Assembly: GCA_019930625.1 (NCBI GenBank)
Contig: CP082844.1
Span: 2,976,001 to 3,040,000 of the forward strand
Reading direction: 5' to 3'
From: Nocardia asteroides
GTDB taxonomy: Bacteria; Actinomycetota; Actinomycetes; Mycobacteriales; Mycobacteriaceae
DNA length: 64,000 nucleotides
Shown piece by piece: positions 45,641 to 54,455 of this stretch. The notes beneath the pieces are model-generated. The model had not been told where the DNA came from, did not search any database, and saw only the letters and a program-made list of their open reading frames with translations. Position 1 is the first letter of the stretch. Each line of letters begins with the position of its first letter. The position numbers were made by a program, and so were the translations under genes.

Positions 45641-46023
45641 ACCTCCAGCTCCCGCATTGCGGCGGCGAATTCCGTGTCGGTCCGAACGTAGCTGTCGCAG
45701 ATGGCTTTGAATATGGACTGGATTTCCTGCGCCACGGAGATGTAGTCGGTCAGCGTGTCGAACGCGTTGTTCGGACCGCCGAAGGCTTTTTCCCGGAACA
45801 GGCGCACCAACTCGACGGCCGAGGTCAGCTTGGGGTTGTCCTCACCCAGCCCCCAGTATTGCCGTTCGCCGAGTTCTCGCGCGTCGGTCTGCGCTGCCAC
45901 GAGTGCGTCGATCAACTCCTGGCACGCCTGGTCGATCTCCACGAACCCCTGCGGGTCTATCCGCACCTGCAATGCCCCGGTCTTCGCAGCCTCGATGTGC
46001 CCGGGAAACGGGCTGTCCGCCAT
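45637..46023 (-). CDS. Small helical protein opening the ESX-linked operon
   Basis: 128 residues with two long amphipathic helical stretches (VEIDQACQELIDALVAAQTDA and YISVAQEIQSIFKAICDSYVRTDTEFAAAMREL) and no signal peptide. The end resembles the C-terminal helix of WXG100-like proteins (YxxxDxxFA). GAAGGGG precedes the ATG. First gene of a four-gene overlapping set, so possibly a partner of the PPE-like protein. Confidence 0.7.
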   Translation of the reverse strand: MADSPFPGHIEAAKTGALQVRIDPQGFVEIDQACQELIDALVAAQTDARELGERQYWGLGEDNPKLTSAVELVRLFREKAFGGPNNAFDTLTDYISVAQEIQSIFKAICDSYVRTDTEFAAAMRELEV

Positions 46024-46225
46024 CGTCGCCCCTTCCGTCAGTGCCGTCTGACCTTATAGACGCGCCACATCTCGCTCCGGTTCCATCGAAACACAGCCGA
46101 CCTCGCGGGTGCGCCCCGTCGCGCCACTCGTCGCCGCCGGCATAACCGTCGCGAGCTGGGCTGTTGTGCCGAAACGCGCGTGGGTGCGACGAATCCGATT
46201 CCCTGTCAAGGCTGCTGACGGACGG

Positions 46226-47422
46226 TCAGCGCGCGCCCGCCGCCCCGAGCAGGGCGGGGTAGTCCTTCAAATCGATGTCGTTCGCTGCGTTGTCACCGTA
46301 TTTCATCATCAGCGTGAACAGCCGGGAACCGAGGAACCGGTTCCGCATCCTGATGCCACGCGCGGTCTTCGGCGCCAGGAAACGACCGGCGTTGCTGTTG
46401 CCCGCGATCTTCGCGTAGCGCTTCATGATCTCGTCGTAGCGGGCGAAGGCCACGGTGTGATCGCCGTCGGCGCAGGCCAATTCCCCCGCGATGACGTACG
46501 CGCCGACCACGGCGAGTCCGGTGCCGAATCCGCCGAGCGTGTTCCCGTACGCGGAGTCGCCGACCAAGGCGACCCGCCCCTTGGTGTAACCGTCGGCCAT
46601 GCGGACCTGACCGAGCGAATCCAGGTAGACATCATCGAATTCGGTCATGTCGGCGAGCATCCGCGGCACTTCCCACCCGATCCCGGCGTAGGTCCGCGCG
46701 AGGATACGTCGCTGGGCCGCGCTGTCGTCCCTGGCGTAGTCGAGCACGGGGGAGGCGAACATGTACATCTGCTGTGCCTTCGGGCCGCCGCTGATCGCGA
46801 GTCGTCCGGGAGCGTTGTGGGCGTGGGCGACCGCCCGTTCGCGAGGGCCTGTCGCCTCGCCGCTCCACGGGCTCGCACCCGCGACGGCGTAGTAGTAGCC
46901 CAGGTGTTTCACGAAGTCCCGCTCGGGCCCGAAAGCCAGCCTGCGTACCCGCGAATGGATGCCGTCGGCGCCGAAGACGAGGTCGAAGGTGCGGGCGGGC
47001 GCGCGCTCGAATTCGACCTGCACGCCGGTGGCGGTCTCGGTGAGGGCGGTGATCGAATCGCCGAACAGGTATTCGCAGCGGTCGGCGGTGCGGCGGTAGA
47101 TGATCTCGGAGAGGTCTCCGCGCAGGATCTCGACGTCGCCGCCGGTGAAGTCTCCCGACAGGACCGCCAGTCGTGAGCCCTGCTCGTCGACGAAGACCAT
47201 GTCGGTGGTGCCGGTCCTGCGCCGCTCGACGTCGTCGAGGATGCCCATCCGCGTCAGCACCGTGCGGTGTGTACTGCCCTTGAAATCGACGGCCTGACCG
47301 CCGGGCCGCAGCGCCGGGGCGCGCTCGACCACCGTGACCGCGAAGCCGTAACGGTACAGCCAGTAGGCCAGCGACGGTCCGGCGATGCTCGCGCCGGAGA
47401 CGAGAACGGTGGTGTTGCGCAT
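46226..47422 (-). CDS. FAD-dependent aromatic-type monooxygenase
   Basis: 398 residues. VLVSGASIAGPSLAYWLYRYG (FAD GxGxxG), FGADGIHSRVRRL (DG motif) and GRVALVGDSAYGNTLGGFGTGLAVVGAYV (GD motif) define a PHBH-fold single-component monooxygenase. AGGAG precedes the ATG at 47420-47422. Divergent from a TetR gene over a 16-bp inverted repeat. Such proteins hydroxylate aromatic or polyketide substrates or inactivate drugs; substrate here unknown. Confidence 0.85.
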   Translation of the reverse strand: MRNTTVLVSGASIAGPSLAYWLYRYGFAVTVVERAPALRPGGQAVDFKGSTHRTVLTRMGILDDVERRRTGTTDMVFVDEQGSRLAVLSGDFTGGDVEILRGDLSEIIYRRTADRCEYLFGDSITALTETATGVQVEFERAPARTFDLVFGADGIHSRVRRLAFGPERDFVKHLGYYYAVAGASPWSGEATGPRERAVAHAHNAPGRLAISGGPKAQQMYMFASPVLDYARDDSAAQRRILARTYAGIGWEVPRMLADMTEFDDVYLDSLGQVRMADGYTKGRVALVGDSAYGNTLGGFGTGLAVVGAYVIAGELACADGDHTVAFARYDEIMKRYAKIAGNSNAGRFLAPKTARGIRMRNRFLGSRLFTLMMKYGDNAANDIDLKDYPALLGAAGAR

Positions 47423-47439
47423 GGGGTCTCCTGTCCCGA

Positions 47440-47480
47440 AATCTGCGTCCATCGGAAACTGTATCCGATGGACGCAGATT
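47440..47480. promoter_or_regulatory. Long perfect inverted repeat, TetR operator
   Basis: AATCTGCGTCCATCGG (47440-47455) and CCGATGGACGCAGATT (47465-47480) are perfectly complementary 16-bp arms around a 9-nt spacer. The element lies between the divergent monooxygenase and tetR genes, 18 nt from one start and 56 nt from the other. Confidence 0.82.
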
Positions 47481-47535
47481 AGCGTATGGTAGACACAGTT
47501 ACGCGGCAAGACGTTTTTCCGGAAGGATCTCGGGC

Positions 47536-48252
47536 ATGCCGACACCAACCGCACTCGAACTGCTCTGGGGGACCGGTCAGCGCCCTAAGCGCGGTCCGAA
47601 ACCCGCGCTGTCGCTGGAGCGGATCGTCGGGGAGGCCATCGCGCTGGCCGACGCCGAAGGGCTGGGGAGCCTGTCCATGCAGCGGCTGGCCGAGCGTCTG
47701 GGCTTCACGAAGATGTCGCTGTACCGCTACGTGCCGGGCAAGGCCGAACTGGTCGCGCTGATGCTGGACACGGCGCTCGGCGCGCCCCCGGAGATGAGCG
47801 TGGGCGCGGAGGCGCCGCAGGACGCGTGGCGCGACCTGCTCGGCGAGTGGTGCGAGACGATCTACGAACGTCTCCGTGCCCACCCCTGGTCGCTGGAGGT
47901 GTCGGTGGGCGCGCGGCCGGTCGGCCCGAACGAAATGGCCTGGATGGAATCCGCGCTCGCCGCGCTCGCCGGAACCGGGCTCACCACCGCGGAACGCCTG
48001 GACACCATCGTCCTGCTCATCGGCCACGCCCGCAGCCTCGCGCAGCAGCAGCGAGTGATGGACGCCGACGCGTTCGAGAAACAGATCGCAGGGCAGTTCG
48101 CCGAGATGATGGCCGCCGCGGCCGATCGTTACCCGGCCGCCGCCGCCGCGTTCGCCGAGCAGGGCGTGGTCGCGGGCGGGGAGGGCGCGCTGCGATTCGG
48201 CATCGGGCGAATTCTCGACGGACTGGCCGTGCTCATCGCGAGCCGCCGGTGA
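47536..48252 (+). CDS. TetR/AcrR-family regulator
   Basis: 238 residues. HTH region LADAEGLGSLSMQRLAERLGFTKMSLYRYVPGKAEL near residues 37-72 with the usual YRYV recognition end, preceded by a Pro/Lys-rich arm (RPKRGPKPALSLERI). A large C-terminal ligand domain is typical of TetR_C_1 members. GGAAGGA precedes the ATG. Probably represses the divergent monooxygenase through the 47440-47480 dyad. Confidence 0.85.
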   Translation: MPTPTALELLWGTGQRPKRGPKPALSLERIVGEAIALADAEGLGSLSMQRLAERLGFTKMSLYRYVPGKAELVALMLDTALGAPPEMSVGAEAPQDAWRDLLGEWCETIYERLRAHPWSLEVSVGARPVGPNEMAWMESALAALAGTGLTTAERLDTIVLLIGHARSLAQQQRVMDADAFEKQIAGQFAEMMAAAADRYPAAAAAFAEQGVVAGGEGALRFGIGRILDGLAVLIASRR

Positions 48253-48275
48253 CCGGCGCGGCCTACGCTCGGACC

Positions 48276-48698
48276 ATGAGCGACGAACTCGACCTGAAAC
48301 AGGACTCGATCACCACCGTGCGGGAGTTCTTCGCCGCGCTGGAGCTGGGCGCCGCCGAGGAGGCGATCGACCTGCTGCACCCGGACATCGTCTGGAAGAA
48401 CACCTCGCTGCCCGATGTCACGGGCGTCCGCCGGGTGGGTGGCGTGCTGCGCGGCCTGCGCCGTGACTGGCTCGGCTTCGGGGTGGACCTGCACCACATC
48501 GCCGCCGACGGCGACATCGTGCTCACCGACCGCACCGACTACCTGCGCTTCGGGCCGGTGCGCGTCGGCTTCTGGGTGACGGGCACGTTCGAACTGCGCG
48601 ACGGCCGAATCATCCTGTGGCACGACCACTTCAGCTGGGAGAACTTCCTGCGCGGCACGGCCGCCGGCCTCTGGCGCGCCGCACTGACCCGCGGCTGA
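48276..48698 (+). CDS. Limonene-1,2-epoxide hydrolase-like protein
   Basis: 140 residues, SnoaL-like cone fold. IVWKNTSLPDVTG, LTDRTDYLRFGPVRVGFWVTG and ILWHDHFSWENF hold the Asp-Arg-Asp set expected for the LEH family (similar to EphG, Rv2740). It would hydrolyse small epoxides. It starts 24 nt after the TetR gene on the same strand, so it may be co-regulated with the divergent monooxygenase, which could produce an epoxide. That pathway is inference. Confidence 0.75.
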   Translation: MSDELDLKQDSITTVREFFAALELGAAEEAIDLLHPDIVWKNTSLPDVTGVRRVGGVLRGLRRDWLGFGVDLHHIAADGDIVLTDRTDYLRFGPVRVGFWVTGTFELRDGRIILWHDHFSWENFLRGTAAGLWRAALTRG

Positions 48699-48705
48699 CC
48701 CGGTG

Positions 48706-48978
48706 TCAGGAGTGCTGGACCAAGTAGTCGAGGTAGACCGGCCGCAACACCTCGGCGACCGCGCCGTCGCCGGCGTGGACGTAGTCGTCGAGCATGGGCA
48801 GCACGTACTTGATGTCCGCCTCGCTCTCGCCGACATTGCCCGCGGCGGCTTCCGCGGCCGGGATCGACGTGAGCAGCCGCCACAGGAACTTCACGTCACC
48901 GCGTCGCACGGCCAGCTTCATCGCCCGGTCGTGCAACTCCTTCGACGACAGCTTCTCCAAATCCTCGTTACCGGACAT
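48706..48978 (-). CDS. Small conserved hypothetical protein
   Basis: 90 residues. MSGNEDLEKLSSKELHDRAM, VRRGDVKFLWRLLTSIPAAEAAAGN and IKYVLPMLDDYVHAGDGAVAEVLRP give an all-helical soluble protein with good composition. Start at 48976-48978; longer starts give poor sequence. Convergent with the LEH-like gene (7 nt apart). Function not recognised. Confidence 0.65.
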   Translation of the reverse strand: MSGNEDLEKLSSKELHDRAMKLAVRRGDVKFLWRLLTSIPAAEAAAGNVGESEADIKYVLPMLDDYVHAGDGAVAEVLRPVYLDYLVQHS

Positions 48979-49095
48979 ACCAGCGACTCTATCCGTCGAA
49001 TCGGGCCACAGCGACCGTGTGGCGAAACCCGGAGCCGCTCGAAGGCCGTGCTGCGACAACTGCCATGCCATCGCAACCACCGCCCGGCCTCCGGG

Positions 49096-49512
49096 GTGAA
49101 ACGTATCTGACGATCCGACCCGGACGACGGCACCCGGATGCCGGTCGATCGGCTCGGGCCGGCGGATGTCACCGAAGCCGTGCCGCGGGTCGATCGCTGG
49201 CCCGAGGCGCTCGCCCCGTCGACCGAGTTGCGGCGCTGGTTCCACGCCGACCGGGACGCGCGCGGCCCGCAATTCGCCCATCGATACCGCGCCGAACTGG
49301 CAGCGCTGGAGGTTCAGCAAGATTTGCGGGAATTACGCGCTCTGGCCGCCGAAGGTCCGGTCACATTGCTGACAGCCGTACAGGATCCGGTGCACAGCCA
49401 TGTTCCGGGGTTGCTCGACCTGCTGGGTCGAGTGCCCGCGACGTGCTGGTTTACGACAAATTCACGGACACGCCTTTCAGTCCCTGAGCGCGGACATGGG
49501 GATCGGAGGTAG
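49096..49512 (+). pseudogene. DUF488 family gene broken by an in-frame stop
   Basis: From GTG 49096 the frame reads VKRI, stop TGA at 49108-49110, then DPDDGTRMPVDRLG, a match to the DUF488 opening (VKRxY...DDGTRxLVDRLWP). After it APSTELRRWFHAD, FAHRYRAELAALE and GPVTLLTAVQDPVHSH follow the family to the end. A shorter protein could start at ATG 49138 but would lack the first strand. The WPRG part is also altered (GPAD). Reading the remnant as inactive is the simplest view. Confidence 0.55.
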
Positions 49513-49565
49513 CGTCGGGTGTGCGGGCCGCGGCGGTGTGGCTCGTACGGGAGGTCCTGGCCGTG

Positions 49566-49606
49566 ACTGAGCTACTCAGTACGAGGGGGCCGGTACCCGG
49601 CCCTCG
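49566..49606 (+). promoter_or_regulatory. Two adjacent hairpins upstream of phoH2
   Basis: ACTGAG-CTA-CTCAGT (49566-49580) followed by a stem of 6 plus 4 bp with a 2-nt bulge (CGAGGG...CCGG / CCGG...CCCTCG, 49582-49606). They lie about 90-130 nt before the phoH2 start and could be a terminator for upstream transcription or a structured leader. Confidence 0.4.
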
Positions 49607-49697
49607 TGGCACCTGACGGCAACGTCGGGTCCATCAGGACGGACCGGTCCAGCGAGATCGTTCGTGCGACTGCCGCACGGACACAGAGGAGCCCACC

Positions 49698-51083
49698 GTG
49701 ACTGCTGCACGCTCCGTTTCCGCTCCGTCGGCGAACTCCAGCTCCGCGAAAGGCGGAGCCGCCGCGAAGGGGGCCCGCCCCTCGCAATTACTCGGCAAAA
49801 CCTTCGTCATCGACACGTCCGTCCTGCTGTCGGATCCCTGGTCCTTCACGCGGTTCGGCGAACATGACGTGGTGTTACCCCTGGTGGTCATCAGTGAACT
49901 CGAAGCCAAAAGGCACCATCACGAGCTGGGCTGGTTCGCGCGAGAAGCGCTGCGCAACCTGGACGATCTGCGCCTGCAGTACGGCAGGCTGGATCAGCAG
50001 GTGCCGATCGGCGCCGAGGGCGGAACGTTGCAGGTGGAACTGAACCACACCGATCCCGCGGTCCTTCCGGTCGGCTTCCGCACCGACACCAACGACTCCC
50101 GAATCCTGGCATGTGCGCTCAACCTCGCGGCCGAGGGCCGCGACGTGGTGTTGGTGTCCAAGGACATTCCGCTGCGGGTCAAGGCCAGTGCGGTGGGCTT
50201 GCAAGCCGACGAGTACCACGCCCAGGACGTGGTGACCTCCGGCTGGTCCGGCATGGTGGAGCTCGATGTCAGCACCGCGCACATCGATCGGCTCTACGCG
50301 GAGTCGGTGATCGATCTGGACGAGGCGCGAGAGCTGCCCTGCCATACCGGTATTCGGTTGCTCGGAGTCAGCTCCAGCGCACTCGGCCGGGTGACCCCGG
50401 ACAAGCGGGTGCAACTGGTCCGTGAACGCGAGGCATTCGGGCTGCACGGCCGTTCCGCCGAGCAGCGCATCGCGCTCGATCTGCTGCTGGACGAGAGCGT
50501 CGGCATCGTCTCCCTCGGTGGCAGGGCGGGTACCGGCAAGTCGGCGCTGGCGTTGACCGCGGGCCTGGAGGCGGTGCTGGAACGGCGGACGCAGCGCAAG
50601 GTGGTGGTCTTCCGTCCGCTGTACGCGGTCGGCGGTCAGGATCTCGGCTACCTGCCCGGCACCGAGAGCGAGAAGATGGGTCCCTGGGCGCAGGCGGTCT
50701 TCGACACCCTCGACGGGCTGGCCAGCCGGGAGGTGATGGAGGAGGTGCTCAGCCGCGACATGCTGGAGGTGTTGCCGCTGACCCACATTCGCGGGCGGTC
50801 GCTGCACGACTCCTTCGTGATCGTGGACGAAGCCCAGTCGCTGGAGCGCAATGTGCTGCTCACGGTGCTCAGCAGGCTGGGAACCGGCTCACGGGTGGTG
50901 CTCACCCACGACGTGGCCCAGCGGGACAATTTGCGCGTCGGAAGGCACGACGGTGTCGCGGCGGTGGTCGAGAAACTCAAAGGCCACCCGTTGTTCGCGC
51001 ACATCACGCTGACCCGTAGCGAGCGCTCGCCGATCGCGGCGTTGGTCACCGAGATGCTGGAGGAATACGGCCCCAACGCCTGA
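49698..51083 (+). CDS. phoH2: PhoH2: PIN ribonuclease fused to PhoH ATPase/helicase
   Basis: 461 residues. PIN domain from [13 protein letters not shown] (Asp39) through ISELEAKR (Glu67) and [13 protein letters not shown] (acidic pair) to about residue 165, then a PhoH domain with Walker [11 protein letters not shown] (about 275-284) and Walker [12 protein letters not shown]. Known PhoH2 proteins unwind and cut RNA. GTG start with AGAGGAG. Corresponds to Rv1095. No antitoxin-like small gene (phoAT) could be identified upstream. Confidence 0.92.
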   Translation: MTAARSVSAPSANSSSAKGGAAAKGARPSQLLGKTFVIDTSVLLSDPWSFTRFGEHDVVLPLVVISELEAKRHHHELGWFAREALRNLDDLRLQYGRLDQQVPIGAEGGTLQVELNHTDPAVLPVGFRTDTNDSRILACALNLAAEGRDVVLVSKDIPLRVKASAVGLQADEYHAQDVVTSGWSGMVELDVSTAHIDRLYAESVIDLDEARELPCHTGIRLLGVSSSALGRVTPDKRVQLVREREAFGLHGRSAEQRIALDLLLDESVGIVSLGGRAGTGKSALALTAGLEAVLERRTQRKVVVFRPLYAVGGQDLGYLPGTESEKMGPWAQAVFDTLDGLASREVMEEVLSRDMLEVLPLTHIRGRSLHDSFVIVDEAQSLERNVLLTVLSRLGTGSRVVLTHDVAQRDNLRVGRHDGVAAVVEKLKGHPLFAHITLTRSERSPIAALVTEMLEEYGPNA

Positions 51084-51156
51084 TCCTCCAGCGCCGTTCG
51101 GCGGTGTGTTTCACAGCACATCCGGCGGGTATCATCCGCCGCGATAGCTGTTCGGT

Positions 51157-51190
51157 ATGACCCGGTGACCCTCGTCGATCACCGGGTCAT
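51157..51190 (+). terminator. Strong hairpin downstream of phoH2
   Basis: Perfect 12-bp arms ATGACCCGGTGA / TCACCGGGTCAT with a 10-nt loop, 73 nt after the phoH2 stop and about 80 nt before the next gene. No U-tract. Confidence 0.6.
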
Positions 51191-51268
51191 TGCCTGACAA
51201 TCGGCCGAGGCTACGCGCGATGTCACGGAGTCCGTGGTGTGCCGGTAGCCCACAGCGAGAGGATGGAC

Positions 51269-51856
51269 ATGCACCACTTCGCTCGACGAACGGCTGGATT
51301 CACCGCAGTGCTCGCCGCCGCTGGGCTGGCCTTGGCCGGGTGCGGCGACGATGACGACTCCGACCCCGGCGCCACCATGACCGGCATGATGACGAGCATC
51401 ATGACCACGATCGCGAGCCCGACCACCACCGCGGCCGACGACGACACCACCACCACCGAGGGCGGCGCCACGGGCACGACGGCCCCGGCGGCCGGGGGGA
51501 CCAGGATCGCCACTCCGGGCGGCGAGATCGCCGTCGACGGCGACATCTACGAGAAGTACGTGGAGCTCGGCGGCCCGACCGGCACACTCGGCCTCCCGCT
51601 GGAAGCGGAGGAGCAAGGCCCCGACGACGGCGAGTACCAGGACTTCGCCGGCGGCACGATCTACGAGGCCAAGGAGGGCGAACCCCATGTCGTCTGGGGC
51701 GAGATCCGCAAGGCGTGGGAAGAGAACGGCGGCGCGCAGGGGCCCCTCGGCTACCCGGTCAGCGACGAGAAGGACATCCCCGGTGGCAAGCAGAGCGATT
51801 TCACCGGCGGCACCATCACCTGGGTGAACGGTACTATCACCGTCACGCCGAAGTAA
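51269..51856 (+). CDS. LGFP-repeat lipoprotein
   Basis: 195 residues. Lipobox LALAGC (Cys near residue 23), a Thr/Asp/Met-rich linker, then two LGFP-type repeats: YVELGGPTGTLGLPLEAE and AWEENGGAQGPLGYPVSDE, each followed by FxGGTIxW. LGFP repeats bind the mycolyl-arabinogalactan envelope in Corynebacteriales. ATG 51269 is favoured by GAGAGG 7 nt upstream; an ATG two codons earlier overlaps that site. Confidence 0.78.
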   Translation: MHHFARRTAGFTAVLAAAGLALAGCGDDDDSDPGATMTGMMTSIMTTIASPTTTAADDDTTTTEGGATGTTAPAAGGTRIATPGGEIAVDGDIYEKYVELGGPTGTLGLPLEAEEQGPDDGEYQDFAGGTIYEAKEGEPHVVWGEIRKAWEENGGAQGPLGYPVSDEKDIPGGKQSDFTGGTITWVNGTITVTPK

Positions 51857-51958
51857 CGACCAGGTATTCGGCGTCCGGGGCCGCCCGCGTGGCCCCGGTA
51901 GCCTGCCCATTCCACCCATCCGCCCCCGCTTCGCGGGCCAAGCCGCTAGGTTATCTCG

Positions 51959-52816
51959 GTGCAAACTCTCCTGACCGATCGCGAACTGCTCGAATCGCTC
52001 GCGGTGGACGTAGAACTGCTGCTGCGCAAGCACGTCGATGTCGCCGACGGGTGGCAGCCACACGACCTCGTGCCGTGGGACGACGGGCGCAACTTCGCCT
52101 TCCTCGGCGGTACCGACTGGACGCCGGACCAGTCCGAACTCGGTGAAACCGCCAAACTGGCGTTGACCGTCTCGGTGCTGATCGCCGACAACCTGCCCTC
52201 GTATCACCGCGAGATCGGCAAGTACCTGCGCACCGGCGCGTGGTGGCGCTGGGTCGGCCGCTGGACGGCCGAGGAGAACCGCCACGAGATCACGATCCGC
52301 AACTACCTCATGGTCACCAGGGCCGTCGACCCGGTGGAACTGGAGCGGTTGCGGATGGAGCACATGACCAAGGGCTTCCGCCGCCCGGCGATGCACCTGC
52401 TCGATGTGCTGGCCAACTGCGCGTTCGAGGAGTCCGCCAGCGCCGTGCGGCACCGCAACATCGCGGCGCTCGGCGAGAACCCCCTGGTCACCGCCATCGC
52501 CGAGCGCATCGCGCTGGACGACGAACTGCAGTCGGTGTTCTTCGCCGACCTGATTTCCGCCGCTCTCGATCTGGTGCCGGACCAGGCCGTGCGGGCCATC
52601 GCCGACCGGATCGCCGGTTTCGAGGTCCCGACAGTGACGCTTTCCGACGGCCGCGACAGCGACGAGGTGCTGGCCGAGGCGGGCGTCTACGACCGCGCCA
52701 AGGAGGGAGAGCTGGTCTTCGCTCCGTTGCTGCGTCGTTGGAACATCTTCACGCGCACGGATTTCGGTCCGGATGGCGAACTGGCGCGCGACGAGCTCTC
52801 GCACCTGCGGGACTGA
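51959..52816 (+). CDS. desA2: Acyl-ACP desaturase-like di-iron protein (DesA2)
   Basis: 285 residues. Two helix motifs carry the iron ligands: WTAEENRHEITIRNYL and ANCAFEESASAVRHRNIAAL. Size and order match DesA2 (Rv1094), an aerobic desaturase fold needed for mycolic acid synthesis in mycobacteria. TAGGTT lies 6 nt before the GTG, suggesting a leaderless transcript. In M. tuberculosis it precedes phoH2; here the order is reversed with an LGFP gene between. Confidence 0.82.
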   Translation: MQTLLTDRELLESLAVDVELLLRKHVDVADGWQPHDLVPWDDGRNFAFLGGTDWTPDQSELGETAKLALTVSVLIADNLPSYHREIGKYLRTGAWWRWVGRWTAEENRHEITIRNYLMVTRAVDPVELERLRMEHMTKGFRRPAMHLLDVLANCAFEESASAVRHRNIAALGENPLVTAIAERIALDDELQSVFFADLISAALDLVPDQAVRAIADRIAGFEVPTVTLSDGRDSDEVLAEAGVYDRAKEGELVFAPLLRRWNIFTRTDFGPDGELARDELSHLRD

Positions 52817-52843
52817 ACCGCCGCCTCCGGATCACGGTCCGGC

Positions 52844-52885
52844 GAACGCCACCTCGGTAGCCCGACGGCTACGGAGGTGGCGTTC
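52844..52885. terminator. Strong hairpin between convergent desA2 and fumC
   Basis: Outer arms GAACGCCACCTC / GAGGTGGCGTTC (12 bp) and inner GTAGCC-CGAC-GGCTAC (6 bp) separated by a G/G mismatch. Suitable for both directions. Confidence 0.7.
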
Positions 52886-52912
52886 GTTCTGTCGCGGCTC
52901 GGTCGGCCCTCG

Positions 52913-54322
52913 TCAGTCCTGTTCTTTCACCTTCGCCATGGCGAGCACGTCGAGGCGGCGGTCGAGCTCCTCCTCGGTCAGTTTCTCGTTCAGCAGACCG
53001 CGATCGATGACGGTCTGGCGAATGGTCTTCTTCTCCTTCAACGCTTCCTTCGCGACCGCGGCCGCCTCCTCGTAGCCGATGGCCGAATTCAGCGGTGTCA
53101 CGATCGAGGGGGAGGACTCGGCAAGTGTGCGCAGGTGCTCGACGTTGGCGACCAGGCCGCGCACGCACTTGTCGGCGAACAGGCGAGAGACGTTGGCCAG
53201 CAGGCGGATCGACTCCAGCAAGTTGCGCGCCATCACCGGGATGTAAACGTTCAATTCGAAAGCGCCGTTCGCGCCGGCGAAGGCCACCGCGGCGTCGTTG
53301 CCGAGCACCTGCGCGCCGACCTGGGTGACCGCTTCGGGCAGTACCGGATTCACCTTGCCGGGCATGATCGAGCTGCCCGGCTGCAGATCCGGCAGCTGGA
53401 TCTCGGCCAGACCTGTCAGCGGGCCCGAGCCCATCCTGCGAATGTCGTTGGCGATCTTGGTCAGGCTCACCGCGATCGTGCGGAGCGCGCCGGAGGCCTC
53501 CACCAGACCGTCGCGCGCGGCCTGTGCCTCGAAGTGGTCCTCGGCCTCACGCAACGCGTCGATGCCGGTCGCGCGCACCAGCTCGGCGACGACCTTCGCG
53601 CCGAAACCTTCCGGCGCGTTCAGCCCGGTGCCGACCGCCGTTCCGCCGATCGGCAGTTCGCCGAGCCGCGGCAGTGTCGCCATGATGCGGTCGATGCCCG
53701 CCGCGACCTGACGGGTGTAGCCGCCGAACTCCTGGCCGAGGGTCACCGGGACGGCGTCCATGAGATGGGTGCGGCCGGACTTCACTACCGTGCGCCATTC
53801 GGTCGACTTGTCCAGCAGCGCCAGCCGCAGATGCTCCAGCGCGGGAACCAGATCGGTGATGACCGCTTCGGTCGCGGCGAGATGCGTTGCCGTGGGAAAA
53901 GTGTCGTTGGACGACTGCGACATGTTCACGTCGTCGTTCGGATGGACCGTGACGCCCTTCGCTTCGGCCAGCGAGGCGATCACCTCGTTGGCGTTCATGT
54001 TCGAGCTGGTGCCGGAACCGGTTTGGAAGACGTCGATCGGGAACTGATCGTCGTGCTTGCCTTCCGCGATCTCGTTCGCCGCGGCGACAATGGCATCGGC
54101 CTTCTCCGGATCGAGCAGACCCAGGTCGCGGTTCACCGTGGCACACGCGGCCTTCAGCAGGCCGAGCGCGCGAATCTGCGCGCGCTCCAAGCCGCGTCCG
54201 CTGATCGGGAAGTTCTCCACGGCCCGCTGGGTCTGCGCCCGCCACAGAGCGTCCACCGGAACCCGGACCTCGCCCATGGTGTCGTGCTCGATGCGGTACT
54301 GCGTCTCCGTCTCCTCGGTCAT
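52913..54322 (-). CDS. fumC: Fumarate hydratase class II
   Basis: 469 residues. [47 protein letters not shown] and the SS loop [12 protein letters not shown] are intact. Interconverts fumarate and malate in the TCA cycle. Matches Rv1098c, followed downstream in the same direction order by glpX upstream, as in M. tuberculosis (glpX and fum in one minus-strand group). Confidence 0.93.
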   Translation of the reverse strand: MTEETETQYRIEHDTMGEVRVPVDALWRAQTQRAVENFPISGRGLERAQIRALGLLKAACATVNRDLGLLDPEKADAIVAAANEIAEGKHDDQFPIDVFQTGSGTSSNMNANEVIASLAEAKGVTVHPNDDVNMSQSSNDTFPTATHLAATEAVITDLVPALEHLRLALLDKSTEWRTVVKSGRTHLMDAVPVTLGQEFGGYTRQVAAGIDRIMATLPRLGELPIGGTAVGTGLNAPEGFGAKVVAELVRATGIDALREAEDHFEAQAARDGLVEASGALRTIAVSLTKIANDIRRMGSGPLTGLAEIQLPDLQPGSSIMPGKVNPVLPEAVTQVGAQVLGNDAAVAFAGANGAFELNVYIPVMARNLLESIRLLANVSRLFADKCVRGLVANVEHLRTLAESSPSIVTPLNSAIGYEEAAAVAKEALKEKKTIRQTVIDRGLLNEKLTEEELDRRLDVLAMAKVKEQD

Positions 54323-54455
54323 GCTTTCGACCCTATGCCGCGGCCGCCTGCCATGGGGCTGCCACGCCTGAGGTCATTCGCACACGCCGACACGCCGCAT
54401 CCGGGAATACGAAACGACAAGACGGGTGCCCTCGCGACGAAGTCGCGGCCAGAAG

